The notes below the pieces were generated by a model that searched no databases, was not told where the DNA came from, and saw only the letters and a program-made list of their open reading frames with translations. Positions 32,841 to 43,377 of a stretch of DNA of 64,000 nucleotides are shown here, one piece after another (position 1 is the stretch's first letter; every line of letters starts with the position of its first letter). The stretch comes from Pohlia nutans. Taxonomy: Eukaryota; Streptophyta; Bryopsida; Bryales; Mniaceae. The DNA is taken from the NCBI GenBank assembly GCA_022496805.1, contig CM040093.1, forward strand, positions 6,658,213 to 6,722,212, given 5' to 3'. A program made the translations under genes and the position numbers.

Positions 32841-33257
32841 AGGTGGTTACCTCATTCCCAACTGAATAAGAAATACGGATATGAGACATTGATATTATTT
32901 AGGATTATTATTGTTTAGAGTTACGCAAGAAGAAATAGATTCCAACACAAGTTGAAACATAATTTTTGGATGAAGGATGAATTAGTTATAAATTTTCAAA
33001 GTTGAAGTATGACACATCCCATTCACGTCACATAGGTGGAGTTGTTTCTGTCCAAAGAAGATTTGTATTGCACACACTAAAGATGCTTAAACCAACAACA
33101 ACGAATCCATAACCACACTTACATATACTAAAACCAACAAGAAAGAACCCATTACCAAGTGTAACTCATGCTACAACCAACATCATTGGAGCATTGATTG
33201 CAGATAATGCCCCTAGCTGTTGGTTTAAGGTGCCAGTTGGGAATTGGGTAACCACCT
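32841..33257. mobile_element. TIR element with TA duplication and visible empty site
   Basis: It starts AGGTGGTTACCTCATTCCCA and ends GGGAATTGGGTAACCACCT, with TA on each side. At 22711-22720 the related locus reads GATGTAGAATG without the element, so the target was TA. 417 bp, non-coding. The TA site suggests Tc1/mariner-type mobility. Confidence 0.8.
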
Positions 33258-34594
33258 TAGAATGTGAATTGGATCAGTTATAGTTATACCCATCTGCATA
33301 GGTATTCCCATTAGTGAATGGTATCCTCAAATTTCTTGTAAAATATCGAGGTTTCAATGTCATTTGGGAAGACTTTTTAGTTAGCATTCAACACTGATAG
33401 TTTACTTGTGGATACAAGCTAGATTTCTTTTGTCTGGCAAAATTTAATCTAGTATATGAGGTTTGGAGATAGGGATACTGGCCTCAGAGCCTCTCCCCAT
33501 GGGAGACCCGTGCCCTCTTTGTGACAATATGTGAGCTTGGACACTGTTCATTGGAAAGTAGGTGTTAGGGATCTTGTGTGTCCCCATAATGGCCCAGTTT
33601 GGAAATGGTGACACCTATTTTTTGCAAAGTTTCTTACTTAGTACTATTCATGGTGGAAATATGTTTTTTGCAAAGTTTACCAACACTGTTCATGGTGGAA
33701 ATATAAATAACGAAGAAAGTGAATCCACTCTTGAGGGCGGGTGTAGCTTTTGGTTTGAGGCAGCTCGCATTGAGTGCGGGCCAACTCACTCTCTGGCAAC
33801 GGGTATATCTCAATAACTGTGCATGGGGAGATAGAGAAGAGTGTTGGCACCGTTTTGTAGAGCCAGTATGGGTGGCCTATGAGGACTCTCCCTCAGTGGT
33901 AGGCATGCTCTCAGTTTGTACTTTCAGTAAAGAATCCCACTATGAGTTTCACTTGTAAACACTTTATATTGATATCCTTCAATTATGACAAGTCTCTAAT
34001 ATTTTGAAATAAAACCCACTGCAAAGATGACAAGCCCTCCAATTAATGTCCTTCTAAAGATTTGAGGCACTAGTAAACTCTCTCCTGTTCAAACTATAGG
34101 TCTAGAAATCTAGATTGTTGGGTATTGCCAAAGGTAGCTGAAATTTGGATTGTTCTTAGATTTTAAATACCCTACCTCTGGGAAGACGGTAACCCTTGTT
34201 AGAGTTTGGAGTTTGCATTTACTCAAGAGCCACAGAGAACTAGAGAAACTTTCTTCCGAAGGGCCAGCATGAATGAAGAGTTTGTTGGAGAAAGTGCTAC
34301 CAACAAGGCTACCAGGGCCAAGTTCGTGCGTGCTACTGTTAATGCCCGCTTTTGAGCACTACTAGAAAATTCAGCGTCCAAATCAACAGAGAAGAGTTGA
34401 TAGTTTTTGTTGATTCGGTCGCGTTGTTCCGGTCATCCATCAATAGAAATCTGTTGATTTTTTCTGTTGATTTGGTCAAATAAAAAATGGAAAAAAAAAA
34501 AAAAAAAAAAAAAAAAACATTTTTTTTCGCTGCACGGATTTTTCGGGAAAAATTTTCTTTTTTTTGGCTACCCAAAACTTCCGGGCAGCCAAGC

Positions 34595-34675
34595 TATATA
34601 CACACGATCGCCACTCGGGTTTGAACTCGAGACCTCATACTTATGACTCTACTCACTAACCAATTCACCACCACT
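34595..34675 (-). ncRNA. tRNA-like relic (Pol III box A/B resemblance)
   Basis: The minus strand reads GGTTAGTGAGTAGAG followed by GGTCTCGAGTTCAAACCCGA, which resemble box A and box B plus a T-arm. The acceptor and anticodon arms do not fold convincingly, so it is not a functional tRNA. A tRNA-derived SINE fragment is the likeliest source. Confidence 0.3.
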
Positions 34676-34739
34676 AAAATTTGATGAACAACACATGATT
34701 TTTTTTCTTACATATATACTTACTATTCCGTGTTTTCAA

Positions 34740-35093
34740 ACTCAGCAGACTTTGGCGGCCGTTTTGACATAGTAAAATAACTTTTTTTTAAATCTTTGGA
34801 CTAAAAAAAGCTGGTAAATCAAGTTAAGTTTCATGTCCAAAAATCCGTTTGTGATTTTAAGCCTCCATTCAAAAGTTATAAACAAAATTCAGAGAGGGTG
34901 TTTGAAAATATCAAAGAAAATATTCCTTGCTACCCCACTCTGAATTTTGTCTATAACTTTTGAATAGAGGCTCAAAATCACAAACGGATTTTTGGAGATG
35001 TAACTTAACTTGATTTACCAGCTTTTCTTAGTCCAAAGATTTAAAAAAAAGTTATTCTACTATGACAAAATGGCCGCCAAAGTCTGCTGAGTT
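34740..35093. mobile_element. Foldback element with arms of about 165 bp
   Basis: ACTCAGCAGACTTTGGCGGC at the left meets GCCGCCAAAGTCTGCTGAGT at the right. The arms are matched throughout with few changes (AAATCCGTTTGTGATTTT / AAAATCACAAACGGATTT). The loop is only about 30 bp. It sits inside the CACTA element. Confidence 0.85.
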
Positions 35094-35100
35094 TTTTTTT

Positions 35101-35680
35101 TTTACCCCTAAAGGATCGTAAGGCCCCCATGCGGCTTTTAGAACTAGAAAGTGAGAAAATTCCGGTTCTTGGGCTTTGAATTGTAGGATGAGCAACAAAG
35201 AGATCCTAGCTCTTTTTGACAGCCAAATTTGTAGGTACTTCTTGATCGGAAATTCATCAAGTGAGCGATTTTTGGTGATTATTTGAATTGCACGGTGGGT
35301 ATCTAGGCGTCACTTCAAACCCTCATATCTTTCTCTTTACACCTCCAAATTCCTTGAAATTTTTTTCACATGTTTTAAATGATGATTTCTACTCACAATA
35401 AAACTTTCAGAATGTTTGGAGCACTTTTGAACAATCCGATTTCAGCATGTGTACAAAATACCCCAAACAAGTTCCATCAATCTTTTCAACGGTGGCATTT
35501 TTCAAAAATTGTGCGATTTTATTGATCTTTTTTTCATAAAAAAGCTACGTAAATCTTCTTTAGTTTCAATGGTGTCGATCGTCAGAATTACCCTACACTA
35601 ATAAGGCATTGAGCTTGCTACAAGAGCTAGTCAAGAAAACGAGAGCTAAGTTCAACACCCCCCGGTCCTTTAGGGGTTAA
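35101..35680. mobile_element. TTAA-type element, 580 bp
   Basis: The left end TTTACCCCTAAAGGATCG (TTAA decayed to TTTA) is paired with the right end CCGGTCCTTTAGGGGTTAA. It lies directly after a poly-T run within the CACTA element. Confidence 0.65.
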
Positions 35681-36239
35681 ATTGTGAATGATTAAGTTAA
35701 AAAAACTTTCAAAGTACATAGAACTTCAACCATGGAGTTTTAAATGTTGCCCAAATGAGGGTGTTTTAAATGTTTTAAGTGTTTTGAGAGTTATAATTTT
35801 GTGCTTTGATGTTTTTCAACTTTGGGGATTATGTTCACAATCTTGTTTAGAGTTTGTATAAAGAATTTAAAACCAATTGGATCTATTTGTTATGGGTGCC
35901 CGAAATTACCCAAAACTCAAAAAAAATCACCTTTTGAAAAATAACTTTTTAATTGCAACTTGCACTGATCAAAAAAATTCTAGGCATTAACTTAATAGTA
36001 AAACACAAGTTTATTAAAAAATTCACATCTTTTACAATAATTGTATTCAACAAATATTGTATCAAAAAGGACTTACTCAAAAGTAGAAAATGGTTTGAAA
36101 TCATGACTCATGGTTTCGAGAGTTAATTAATTATTTGGCATCAATATACCAACCTTGTCCTACTGCTATAGTATAATAACATTCCAAAATCTTATAAACA
36201 TACGAAGTCGAGTCCATAAATTGCAAAAGATTCCAAATA

Positions 36240-36305
36240 TTCCTGAAATATTCCAATGGATTCCAAAAGATTCCAAAAGATTCCAACAAGATTCCAAAAA
36301 GCTTT
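36240..36305 (+). repeat. Short tandem GATTCCAAAA repeats
   Basis: GATTCCAAAA or a close variant appears about six times with a period near 11 bases, in the right subterminal part of the CACTA element. Confidence 0.7.
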
Positions 36306-36887
36306 TAGATTCACTAAAATTCTGTTGATTTGGTCATCGCACTATTCAAATCAACAGAAAGTAGGTAGCAAACTGTTGATTTTTACAAAAAGTTTAAAAA
36401 TCAGTGAAGTCGGTCATTGGAGTGCCCGAAACAACAGAAATCAGTTGATTTTCTGTTGATTTGGTCACGATTTTCTAGCAGTGCGAGGATAGACTCTATT
36501 CTCTAGCCACGTTAACCCTATAAGAACCTTGGGAGAGAAAGAGAATGTTGATCTAGAGCTTTTGAAGCAAGGTTGTAGACAGAATCTTCATTTTTGCAAA
36601 ATTTCCTTCTATTTTTTCAATCTCCACATGATCTCGCAAACAACCTATAACATTTAGTAGCAGAGTTTGGCTCTATTTTGAACTCCCAACAAATTTCTAG
36701 GATATTCTACATTTTTTGACAAAGTAAATAAGTAGCTACTCCTGTTTACAAGGATTTGCAAGTATTGGGAACCTTCAGTTGTATGTGAGTAGTACATGTG
36801 TCCACCATTTCATTCGCAAGCATAGGAGTAATGAATTTAGGTCCAGAACGTGGAAAACGCTCATGTATCATATGTTTACCATGCGTA

Positions 36888-37742
36888 CAGTGCCCTGTAG
36901 AAAGTAAAGTAACGCCCATTTCAACTTGTAAGAATTTTTTTCAAAACTTGATCTTTGTAAACCTATTTTTCAAAACTAACCTATTAAAATGATAGTTTTA
37001 CGCAATATTGATCAACACATCATAATTTTTATTTTTGATAAACTATTTTGTGTATTTTCCATTGTGGTACATAATAGTTGACTGAAAAATATTGGTGATG
37101 ATTTTTAAGATTTTATCGTGCAAATATATAAGAAACATTGATGTGCGCATCTTACTTTTAGAGAAAATTTGCATTACCTAGGAAAATTTTAGACTATAGA
37201 GAATTCAATATCAAAGAGTTGACTTCCAAAATTTTGTTAAATAGATATTATTATATTGCAATTATATTTTTCTAATCAACCCTTATATTATGAGTACTTT
37301 TATACCTTTGAGTCCTATGGTGCAATTGGTTTGCCAAAACCTAATTAGATTTAGAGAAATTTGTTGTACAAATTCTTGATTAGTGAGCCCTTGATATTCA
37401 ATTCTTTGTAGTGTAAGAGTTTTCCTAGGTAAATAAATGCAATTTTTTCCTAAAAGTAAGATGTGCACATCAATGTTTCCTAAATATTTGTATAATAAAA
37501 TTTTAAAAATCACCACCAATATTTTTCAATCAATCATTATGTACCACAATGAATAATACACAAAATAACTTATTAAAAACATAATTTTTGTTTTTAAAAT
37601 TGAAATTTGGTGTGTTCATTGAAGTTGCATAAAACTATTGTTTTAGTAGGTTAGTATTGAAAACTAGATCTAAAAAGGACAAATTTTGAAAGAGTTTCTT
37701 ACAAGTCAAAATTGGGGTTACCTTACTTTCTATAGGGCACTG
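36888..37742. mobile_element. TA-flanked foldback element, 855 bp
   Basis: It starts CAGTGCCCTGTAGAAAGTA and ends TACTTTCTATAGGGCACTG, with TA on both sides. The inverted arms run about 400 bp each (AAACATTGATGTGCGCATC versus GATGTGCACATCAATGTTT), so almost the whole element is one hairpin. The site is uninterrupted in copy 1 near 19347. CAGTG ends with TA fit Tc1/mariner. No transposase. Confidence 0.85.
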
Positions 37743-38061
37743 TACACCCTCTCATTTCCTCCTCATCTGACTGTTGTTCATCCAACTTGCTTCTCTTGTT
37801 GTATGAAGCTATAAGGCATACTCAACCGGCACATGCTATTGAATGTTATGCCTTGTACAAAAGTTATGTGTGACAAGTTTCACACATAATTTTTAATATG
37901 ATTGTCGCTAGAATTTTTAATTTTCAACACATTAAAGGGGTTAGAGTATACGCTAGAATATTTTGTATTATGCCTGTGTACAATTTGAGGTCATGTACTT
38001 GGCGAAATCTTGAAATTTCATGAAGCTGAAGGTTTGCTATCTATCAAGTTTCAACTACCGA

Positions 38062-38634
38062 TTAACCCCTAAACGTCCTCACCCCTGTCCAAATTGAGCA
38101 GTTTTGCAAAGATGCATTATAAAATGCAACTAAGAGGGATATTTTGAACTTGATATATGAATAAAAGTTGTACATTATGAATTTTAGATTCTATCCATAT
38201 GGTTAGATCTACAATTGCTATCACCAATATTTTTCTATAAAATTTGAAACTTGAAATTCAAAATTATTTTGCAATTTGATTACAAATAAGATATTGACAA
38301 TTTGTGGATGAAATTTGTTGTGATGGGTTGAAATGCAATACAAGTGTAGTGATTTTTGGAGATTTTTTGGTTGCTTAATTTTATGAGTTGCCATTTTCAA
38401 GAGCACTTTTAGACTAAAATCTTCGAAATTTTGGGTGAAACACTCCAACATGAAATGAGACATAAAGTTTCACAAATCATCAACTTTCTAATCGGATCAC
38501 ATGTGCATGAAGCTAACTTCCTATAGAAAATTTAGTAAAAATTTCACACTGCAAAAAGTGCATGATGGATGAGAAAACGAAGTTCACTTCTGTACATCAT
38601 GCAAAAGATGCATGGTTGGGCAGTTAAGGGTTAA
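38062..38634. mobile_element. TTAA-type element, 573 bp
   Basis: It starts TTAACCCCTAAACGTCCTC and ends GGGCAGTTAAGGGTTAA. Interior non-coding. Confidence 0.7.
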
Positions 38635-39088
38635 TTGTTTTTCCAAGTTACAACTACCGTACCCAGCCATCTGGGTCGGCTATCACATGCCAAATAATTA
38701 AAAAATTTAGGAAATTTCTTTTGAACACATTCCAAATTTTATGAATATTTTTCAATATTCTTTTTTTACCGGTATACCAAATTATTTTTAAAAAGAATTC
38801 TTAAAAATTTCCTAAAAATTTGGACTTTTCTTCTTATGATTAAATTTTGTCAATCTTGACAACCAACTACAGTAAATAAGATACAATTAGAACTCCTTTG
38901 TGTCATATCCTAGGCAAACAATCAATATAGCAGTTTGTATTACTATGGGCGGAGATTCATGCAGATTCTAAAATGTGACATTAAAGAGTGACTAGAAAGA
39001 GTTCAGAGTGTACATGAGCAGATAGAAAAAGTGTACGCAAGAAGTTTACAAAAATAGCCATTGTTTCTAACAATAAGGTAACTGTATC
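38635..39088. other. Repeat remnant and intergenic DNA
   Basis: The first 150 bases (CAAGTTACAACTACCG..CCAGCCATCTGGGTCGGCTA) match 20870-21010. The rest has no recognised feature. Confidence 0.4.
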
Positions 39089-39915
39089 TTAACCCTTTAG
39101 TGCCCAGGTAACCACTAAGTGGTCACTAGATCACTGGAAAATGAAATTCTGGAAAATCTGTGAACCATCTCAGTACAATGTCTGAAGTTCAGATGTGTAA
39201 CTTTTGATTCTCGAGATGATGCAAAAAGAAAATTTGGAATCCGGCTTTCCTAGATATCCAAATACCTATGTACAAAACACCAAAATACTGCAAATACCTC
39301 AAAATACAGCAAATACTTACAAATACAGCAAATACTTACAAATACAGCATATGTACTATGCTGTATTTCTAGAGATTGGAAGTTTGTTATCTCGTTTTTC
39401 TTTTTGGATTGTGTTCTCTTGTTCATGTTCCATTAGTGTATGTAGTTTGATCTTGATCACTATACTAACTCCTTTCTTATTTGAACGTATAAATTTTGTT
39501 CTAAACCGTACATGGACAAGTCACTTTCACTTATAAAATTCACAATAATTATGTATGAGTCTATTCTTGACATGAAAGATTGCAATGAAGAGGTGTTGAC
39601 ACAAGTCATTGCTAAACATCTTCACTTTTATTTTTGAAAATTTAACCCAAATTCTATTTAACCTTGAAGTCACACACCCCCCGAAATCTCATTTTTGAGT
39701 GTGCATTATACGGTTCAAAGATATACTATAATCTTCCAATCCAACGGTCCGATCTTACCAAGATTTAACTGAGACTTGTTTCATTAAGCTATGCTTACAT
39801 TCGTACGGTTGGATACTATTAATAGTACCCCTAATTTCAACAGAGATAGATTTAAAGAAACATCACCCAGAAAAAGGTGGTTTCTCCAGAACCACCCTGG
39901 GCGGTAAAGGGTTAA
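39089..39915. mobile_element. TTAA-type element, 827 bp
   Basis: It starts TTAACCCTTTAGTGCCCAGG and ends CCTGGGCGGTAAAGGGTTAA. The interior contains short tandem AAATACAGCAAATACTTAC units (about 39300-39350). No transposase frame. Confidence 0.75.
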
Positions 39916-39917
39916 AG

Positions 39918-40019
39918 GGAGCATTTACCTTAAAGCATGCATATATCTATTATTGTGTGACATATTTCTACTAAAATATCACACTACAATAAATATGCAC
40001 ACTTTAAGGTAAATGCTCC
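39918..40019. mobile_element. 102-bp MITE with GGAGCATTTACC ends
   Basis: GGAGCATTTACCTTAAAG and CTTTAAGGTAAATGCTCC form perfect 18-bp inverted ends. It lies immediately after a TTAA element. Confidence 0.8.
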
Positions 40020-40022
40020 AGC

Positions 40023-40420
40023 TTCAACCCTTAATTGATAAAGGGAATAAGGGAAAAATTCTAAATGTGTTATAAAATGTTATTTTTGCAACTTGGATGA
40101 AGTTTGGTCCAAAAGAGAAAATGAGAAGCATGATGTTTAGTAATTATCTGTATACTCAAACTTCCAAAAAATGTTTTAGATACTCACTTAATGAATTTAG
40201 AAGATTTACTATTGAATATTCACCAAAATTAAAATTTTATTTTTAGAATTTGAAATTTGGTATGGTTGGTTAAAACTATACATTCTATCCTAAAATTCAA
40301 AAAAAATTCAAAGGAGAGAACATCATTAGTTTCCCAAAATAGTAAATTTTATAACACTAGGACAATATTGAGGTCATTGTCTTTGAAAAATTCTCCTCGG
40401 TGGACTTTAACTCGAATTGA
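40023..40420. mobile_element. Partial copy of the 29817-30363 TTAA family
   Basis: It begins TTCAACCCTTAATTGATAAA and parallels the inverted copy 15750-16299 through AGACAATATTGAGGTCATTG, then stops near ACTTTAACTCGAATTGAA. The other end is missing. Confidence 0.65.
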
Positions 40421-40516
40421 AGACATGTGCCCTATTTATGACATGTGACTATTTGTAATGTACCATTAACTTATCTTGTCTCTGCCACTTTGAAAGAAAT
40501 ATAGGAATGGAGTCGC

Positions 40517-40684
40517 TACACCAATTATTGCCATTACTATGAGTCACAATAATTCAGTATTCTCACAGTAATTGAGAATTCACATTGAGTAGTGAGGATT
40601 GGTGTAAAGTCTCACAGTAATTGAGGATTGGTGGGAAATCTCATACTAATTCTATGACTCATAGTAATGGCAATATTTGGTGTA
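40517..40684. mobile_element. 168-bp MITE with TACACCAA ends
   Basis: TACACCAATTATTGCCATTA at the left pairs with TAATGGCAATATTTGGTGTA at the right, and the arms extend through CTATGAGTCA. It is followed directly by the ACTAGTAGAAATCTTGTC repeat. Confidence 0.8.
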
Positions 40685-41455
40685 CTAGTAGAAATCTTGT
40701 CAAATGTAACATGTCTTTAACAAAATCCTAAATGTCCATCACAATGTTTGTTTAATAATTCAAAATTGATTCCTAGTGGTATTGTTGGAATTTCTTACAC
40801 CACCTAAAATTTCACACCTTGTAAGAATGTGATTCCACATTTATTACGATTTATTGTTTTAATTCACCACATGTGAATTCTTTTTTAAAATTTCATCATC
40901 TTTCTAAGATATATATTTTAAATCAAAATTTGTGTCACAAATAGGACTCACTATCTTAGTATCAACAATATGTTGGAGCAACTATTGTAAACTCGACTTC
41001 AAATCTCTCTAAATCAATGCAAACAAGAAACTATGGCACACTCTATTTTTCTATCTTTTCATTTTAAGGTTCCCATAGCTCATTTTAGAAAAATAAATAA
41101 AAATCTAAATTGGGACCTACCCTCACGACCTACCATTCTAATTTACCTAGCTAACACATGGAATGTTGGGTATCTACGCAAGTTCAAAATTGGGCCAACT
41201 TAGCTTCAATTCTCATTCATAACATTGATTTAGAAAAACCCCTCAACTTTGGACTTAAGAAAGACATAAACACTCCCTTTGCACCTAAACAACCTTCCAT
41301 CAGGACCCGATTGCATCCACCAACAATTCCTACCTCACTATGACTCACTAAATTGTAGGGCAAATTCAACCAAACACTAGCAATCTACAACACATGTAGG
41401 ACAAGAGAATAAGGTGCAATTGTGATCTCATTAAAAGCACAAACTATTAATAGCC
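40685..41455. repeat. Dispersed repeat, counterpart of 22966-23545
   Basis: Same landmarks and order as 22966-23545, plus about 200 extra bases (about 40980-41180) between TATGTTGGAG and GTTCAAAATTGGGCC. Either this is an insertion here or a deletion in the other copy. Confidence 0.6.
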
Positions 41456-42439
41456 TTTTGCCTTGATTTTTGGACACCCCCAGGGCGTAGAGAGCCACAA
41501 CATAATACCATATTGTACTAGGTCTCATTTCTACCGTCCCTTGTAGTTATTGTGTGAAGTAATGCTTCACATTGGCCTCATCATGCTTGCTCACGGTAGC
41601 CTCTTGTACCAATGTCTCTACTGCAGTGGACTGTGCATGCTCTAACTTGCAACCACCCTCCAGTACAAGATAGGAGCATTCACACACCAAGATAAACTAG
41701 TCACGTAGTCTCTACCTTAGTATTTACCCTAGATTTACTTTTACACCTTGTTTGTACTGTTCAACCATACAACTCATTAAAAACAAAGCATTTCCATAGT
41801 CTCTCTCCTGGTGGGGCAGAGACAATAAAAACAACTTGATTACACGAATAACTGAGAAAACAAGACTTGCAGATCTCATTTCTTCAAACGCTTTGATCAT
41901 AATGCATACATTATGCAGTTAACAAGCATATTGATAGGAGTAGCATGACTAAAAAGTCGAATGTACTGGTGGCAGAGTTGTCTTACTGCACCAATAGACA
42001 CAGTGTCAAAGATGTCGACGCTGATTATCCCATTTAGGGAGGGGGATGGCGTTTACAGCGCGTGAGGGAAATTAGTGAAGGTGATACTAAATATCATTAT
42101 GATGTGAAATTCGCATGATATGAAGATTTCAGCTACTCAATTTAAATTTCAGCACTCCTAATTTTGAGATTTGAAAAAAGTGCATGCTTCGGGAATTAGT
42201 ACCACACTCACTAAATGGGATAATTAGTGTAGTAAACCACCAGTGGAGAGACTACGGAGATGTATCATTTTCAAGGAGTTACCAAGAGTTAGGCACTCGG
42301 AAAGTAAAAAGAAGCCATAAAAATAAATCTGAGATAAATACTAAGACAGAGACTCCGCAACTAGTGACTTGTTTGTCTTTTCTTAACAAACATATTCTTA
42401 AAGTATTCTGAAATAACAAACAGTTGAAGTCAAACGTTT
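41456..42439. other. Intergenic DNA without recognised gene
   Basis: Only short open frames without motifs, and no repeated segment recognised. Confidence 0.35.
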
Positions 42440-42595
42440 AATTAACATGACATCAAGTTAGAAAAAAGTGCCAGACATGATAACACAATGTCAAGTTGGA
42501 AAAAGTGTCCCACATAACATAACATCAAATTGGAAAAAAACGACAGACATGACAACATAACGTCAATTTGGAAAAAAAGTTACATGACAACACTA
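42440..42595 (+). repeat. Degenerate tandem repeat, unit about 45-50 bp
   Basis: The pattern ACATGACA(A)CA..TCAA.TTGGAAAAA.GT..C..ACAT recurs about four times with drift. It lies about 220 bases downstream of the DUF7748-like gene at 42818. Confidence 0.65.
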
Positions 42596-42817
42596 ATGGG
42601 TGGCAAAATATATATTTCATGCAATACTAAATACAAAATACTTAATATACCAGTGTTCAACTGATACCCATTTCTGCAAAGAGGCACCCAAGAGAACAGT
42701 GGTCACCTACTGTCTGGGGAAAAAAGTCTGAGATAGTGAAGAACGACGACAACTCAACAGTGCAGAAACCACAGAGACTTGATTCAGACTCTGAAACAGC
42801 TACGAACATTTGATCCC

Positions 42818-43216
42818 TTACGAAAACCCGAAAAGAGCTTTGAGTCTTCCCTTCCAACCATGAGCCTGAGCCGACCCTGGATTGCTGGGTACAGGATCTT
42901 CAGGAGTAGGATCGCCTACCCAGTAATACTTTGGGACAATCGGGTCGTCGTCCTTCTTGACTTCTGCTTTCTTGCTCCTGACTTCGATTTCCTTGAATTC
43001 GGTGAGGTCGTCGGAAGAGATCGGTGGTAACTTCTCCTGGTCAGGTAGCGCAATCAGAATGTACTCCCGGTACGTTGCATTTGGGTCGATTTTCAGTGTA
43101 AAGCCTTCCCCCGGATGAACTACGGCCAATTGTCTGAGAACTCCGCCGTTTCCCTCCTGAATAATAATGTTGCCGTCCGGCTTGTCCAATGTGTTCTTCA
43201 ATGTAACATACTTCAT
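42818..43216 (-). CDS. Divergent DUF7748-like protein
   Basis: The start at 43216 (MKYVTLKN) gives 132 residues, the same length as the 133-residue copies A-D and collinear with them. It has VTLKNTLD for VTTVIVNAT, KIDPNATYREYILI for QIDVN.TYQEFLVQ, ISSDDLTEFKEIEV for LNSDDCCDYERITI, and a closing GWKGRLKALFGFS for SWKAWLCKFL. A Pro/Asp-rich insert (PTPEDPVPSNP) replaces the copies' linker. The frame stays open upstream to about 43420, but the collinearity favours 43216. It sits 160 bases downstream of the membrane-protein gene on the same strand. Function unknown; the homology to A-D is seen directly in the pattern. Confidence 0.75.
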   Translation of the reverse strand: MKYVTLKNTLDKPDGNIIIQEGNGGVLRQLAVVHPGEGFTLKIDPNATYREYILIALPDQEKLPPISSDDLTEFKEIEVRSKKAEVKKDDDPIVPKYYWVGDPTPEDPVPSNPGSAQAHGWKGRLKALFGFS

Positions 43217-43377
43217 ATTTAGACTCTCTGGATCCCAAAATCCAATCACGAAAATCCATGAGTCATTAGAGTTAACCGAAAGGCGGATCGTAACTTCGAA
43301 GGTGAGTTTGCACACAATTGAGGTAAATCCACAAAATGCATGATCAGGGAAGGAGACAAACCAGTGAAGATCGATCA

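Larger units (their letters stand above)
34357..36483. mobile_element. Non-autonomous CACTA element, 2.1 kb
   Basis: It starts CACTACTAGAAAATTC and ends GATTTTCTAGCAGTG. Subterminal repeats of CAACAGA / TCTGTTGATTTGGTC crowd both ends (about 34380-34470 and 36320-36470), as in CACTA transposase-binding arrays. The site is empty in 18940-18960. The flanks suggest a GAG duplication offset by one C at the right end. No transposase was seen; inside are a foldback (34740-35093), a TTAA element (35101-35680) and a tRNA-like stretch. Confidence 0.8.
33260..38055. repeat. Long repeat block, copy 2 (interrupted by insertions)
   Basis: This is the counterpart of 17950-19690, in the same order and orientation, split by 34357-36483 and 36888-37742. 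It also has a local duplication near 33640-33690 (TTTTTTGCAAAGTTT twice) absent from copy 1. Confidence 0.7.

Noticed and set aside
34595..34675. Functional tRNA gene
   Set aside because: Box-like motifs and a T-arm-like stem are present, but no acceptor stem or proper anticodon arm can be drawn.
39290..39355. CRISPR-like array of AAATACAGC repeats
   Set aside because: Units are about 19 bp, contiguous and without spacers. This is a simple tandem repeat in a plant transposon.
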